The notes beneath the pieces are model-generated. The model was not told the origin of the DNA. It did not search any database and saw only the letters and a program-made list of their open reading frames with translations. The translations under genes and the position numbers were made by a program. A stretch of 64,000 nt of DNA from Candidatus Nitrospira nitrosa (GTDB lineage: Bacteria > Nitrospirota > Nitrospiria > Nitrospirales > Nitrospiraceae). Shown here in pieces: positions 62,551 through 64,000 of this stretch; the first letter of the stretch is position 1; each line of letters begins with the position of its first letter. Where the stretch lies: contig NZ_CZQA01000014.1 in NCBI RefSeq assembly GCF_001458735.1, forward strand, positions 61,672 through 125,671, written 5' to 3'.

Positions 62551-63063
62551 TTACGGGAAGGGTTGGGGCCGGATACGTGTCGCCTCGATGGTGCCTGGAC
62601 CAGAGAACACGATGTTGCCCGCGGCATCGTGAATCTCCACCAAAATAGTTCCTTGCAGTTGTGCGCCGCCGCGGATCAATTGGAATCGATACCGAACCCT
62701 TTCTCGACCAATCACAACGCCCGGTGAAGTGGGGTGATCGGAAGCGCCTTGGTAGAGCAGCACGATCGTGGCCTCAAATCTGTCATCCTTGGAACGGTGC
62801 CACTCCCCATGACCGGAAGTGGCGAGCACGGGGCCAAGCGGAGACTGCGGGAGATAGAGTCGGCGTGACTCGGCGAGATTACCGTCTGCACCGAACGTCA
62901 AGAGGGTGGTCAACGGGGAAAGCGGTATCGTGGTTGACTGGACAACTCCTTCCCACGAGCCTGTCGGCGTCCGATCTTCATGGGCAAATGCAGGGACTCC
63001 GGCTAGCCCAACCATCAGAAGCCCAACCGCACACACCACCTTTTTCACGTGATGCAACTTCAT
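62551..63063 (-). CDS. Small exported protein of unknown function
   Basis: 170 residues with a signal peptide (VVCAVGLLMVGLAGVPAFA). The mature protein has beta strands (GSWEGVVQSTTIPLSPLTTLLTF, GVVIGRERVRYRFQLIRGGAQLQG), as in small export beta-sandwich or lipocalin-like proteins. No family is recognised. The start is the ATG at 63063, with AGGAAGG about six bases upstream. The frame continues upstream through the transposon end without support. It lies 111 bases from a transposase start. Confidence 0.7.
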   Translation of the reverse strand: MKLHHVKKVVCAVGLLMVGLAGVPAFAHEDRTPTGSWEGVVQSTTIPLSPLTTLLTFGADGNLAESRRLYLPQSPLGPVLATSGHGEWHRSKDDRFEATIVLLYQGASDHPTSPGVVIGRERVRYRFQLIRGGAQLQGTILVEIHDAAGNIVFSGPGTIEATRIRPQPFP

Positions 63064-63154
63064 AGTGACCTTCCTGGCTAACGAAAATTGAGCATTCTCA
63101 GCCACCCAGTTCTGATTCGTCAAGTCAGCGCATTGTTGCCGTAAATATCCGACA

Positions 63155-63174
63155 GTCCAGAGTAGACTCTGGAC
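63155..63174. repeat. 9-base perfect palindrome directly before the transposase start
   Basis: GTCCAGAGT at 63155-63163 and ACTCTGGAC at 63166-63174, separated by AG. The ATG of the transposase starts at the next base. A possible element end, TGTTGCCGTAAATATCCG, begins at 63134 a little upstream; without the far end it cannot be confirmed. Confidence 0.65.
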
Positions 63175-64000
63175 ATGGACACAAGAACTCGGATCATTCT
63201 TGCAGCGGAACTGGCGACTCAAGGGCTCTCCGTTTCCGCGATCGCGGGCCAACTTGAGCGCCATCGAGAAACCATAGGACTCTGGCTGAAGGCAGTTCGA
63301 ATCGAAGGACTCTCTGTCTTTCTGGATCGCTATGCTGCGGCCAAGACGGGGCCACGTCCGGCACGACAGGTCCCGGGAGCGGTCAAACGCCTTGTCTGGG
63401 CGATTCGCGCCCGTGAATACGACTGCTGTGGGCAGAAGATTCAGTACTTTCTGGCTCATGAACAGCATATCCATCTCTCTGTTCCCAAGATCTATGAAAT
63501 CTTGGCTGAACGATACGTCTTACGGCCTCGGGGCCGGACCAATCAGCCACGCGGCGTTGTGCCGATTGCCACGGCTCCCCGCGCGGTCATTCAGATGGAT
63601 ACCGTGGTTTTTGGCGAGGTCTTCGCCTTTACCGGGGTGGACATCTATACGAAGGAAGCGGATGTCGTTCTGCGGACCGGACTAACAAGCGAGGATGGGG
63701 CCATGTTTTTGCGCACAGCCATGACTCGCCGCTTTACCGGGCCTGTGCAGATCATCCAGACCGATGGGGGCTCAGAGTTCAAAGGCGTGTTTGCCCAACA
63801 GGTGCTCCAGTATTGTACACGACATCGCATCGCCCGTCCCTATAAGAAGAACGAGCAGGCGTATATTGAGAGCTTCAATCGAACCCTGCGCAAGGAATGC
63901 TTGGGGTGGATCTCCTATCGAGTAGAAGAACTGCCCACACTCCAGGGCGAGGTGCGTGCATTTCTGGACCGGTATCACTATCATCGGCCGCATCTTGGAT
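63175..64000 (+). CDS. DDE transposase (rve/IS481-like), 3' end beyond the window
   Basis: 275 codons are visible and the frame is still open at the window edge. The N-terminal helix-turn-helix (LATQGLSVSAIAGQLERHRETIGLWLK) is followed by a linker and the rve integrase core: QMDT (Asp142), QTDGGSEF (Asp197) and NEQAYIESFNRTLRKECL (Glu232), giving a D-x34-E spacing. The length and N-terminus fit IS481-type elements; other rve families such as IS3 OrfB are possible. It is part of an insertion sequence that starts near 63134. Confidence 0.85.
   Translation, partial: MDTRTRIILAAELATQGLSVSAIAGQLERHRETIGLWLKAVRIEGLSVFLDRYAAAKTGPRPARQVPGAVKRLVWAIRAREYDCCGQKIQYFLAHEQHIHLSVPKIYEILAERYVLRPRGRTNQPRGVVPIATAPRAVIQMDTVVFGEVFAFTGVDIYTKEADVVLRTGLTSEDGAMFLRTAMTRRFTGPVQIIQTDGGSEFKGVFAQQVLQYCTRHRIARPYKKNEQAYIESFNRTLRKECLGWISYRVEELPTLQGEVRAFLDRYHYHRPHLG

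Noticed and set aside
1..64000. CRISPR arrays, rRNA or tRNA genes
   Set aside because: No regularly spaced repeats were found, and no sequence with rRNA or cloverleaf character could be read by eye; a tRNA missed by eye cannot be fully excluded.

Overview
The window is a 64 kb piece of a Gram-negative bacterial chromosome. It carries lptD (lipopolysaccharide assembly in the outer membrane), tatC and several secreted or lipobox-bearing proteins. The gene set and protein style (paired DUF507 genes, long-form HflX, a split MacA/MacB exporter, HD-GYP expansion) suggest a Nitrospira-like member of the Nitrospirota. That assignment is inferred from protein resemblance; no rRNA or other marker was available to test it. 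I found no rRNA, tRNA or CRISPR array.

Left part (1-19.7 kb): the tail of an HD-GYP gene, a macA/ATPase/permease exporter, then a long minus-strand housekeeping run: tsaD, hflX, nth, yicC, gmk, rpoZ, coaBC, a TPR gene, aroQ, efp, accB and accC. Several neighbours share 4-base stop/start overlaps. Upstream of this run are clpC, with its own terminator, and the divergent nadK behind a clear sigma70-type promoter, then a ferredoxin-NADP reductase-like gene.

Middle (20-32.7 kb): a dolichol-phosphate-mannose-synthase-like glycosyltransferase is split by a 902-bp IS630-family element. Removing the element and one TA repeat restores the frame. Next is a minus-strand run: radA, a lipoprotein, tsaB, rimI, a DUF465 gene, tatC, a beta-propeller gene, a cyclophilin and a lipoprotein. 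Two tandem HD-GYP genes with duplicated leaders follow, then a 57-codon zinc-ribbon gene and the decayed tail of a third HD-GYP copy.

Defence island (32.8-41.9 kb, all minus strand): in transcription order, hsdR, a DUF2281 antitoxin, a PemK/MazF-type toxin, a leftover second hsdR tail, hsdS, a PD-(D/E)XK nuclease-like gene, darT, darG, a leftover second hsdM head, and intact hsdM. The two leftovers sit exactly where a central cassette meets the outer genes. The locus therefore looks like a chimera of two type I restriction systems, carrying a DarTG DNA ADP-ribosylation toxin-antitoxin pair inside it. This is the most unusual part of the window.

Right part (42-64 kb): a peroxiredoxin, small conserved proteins, a YprB-type nuclease and PP2C phosphatase pair, two secreted proteins (one with a histidine pattern like copper monooxygenases), a GAF histidine kinase with an NtrC-type regulator and a receiver-HD-GYP protein, then recN, trxA, lptD-folC-accD, and a molybdopterin operon moaC-moaDE(fused)-moaA. 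An unfinished DDE transposase gene runs off the right edge.
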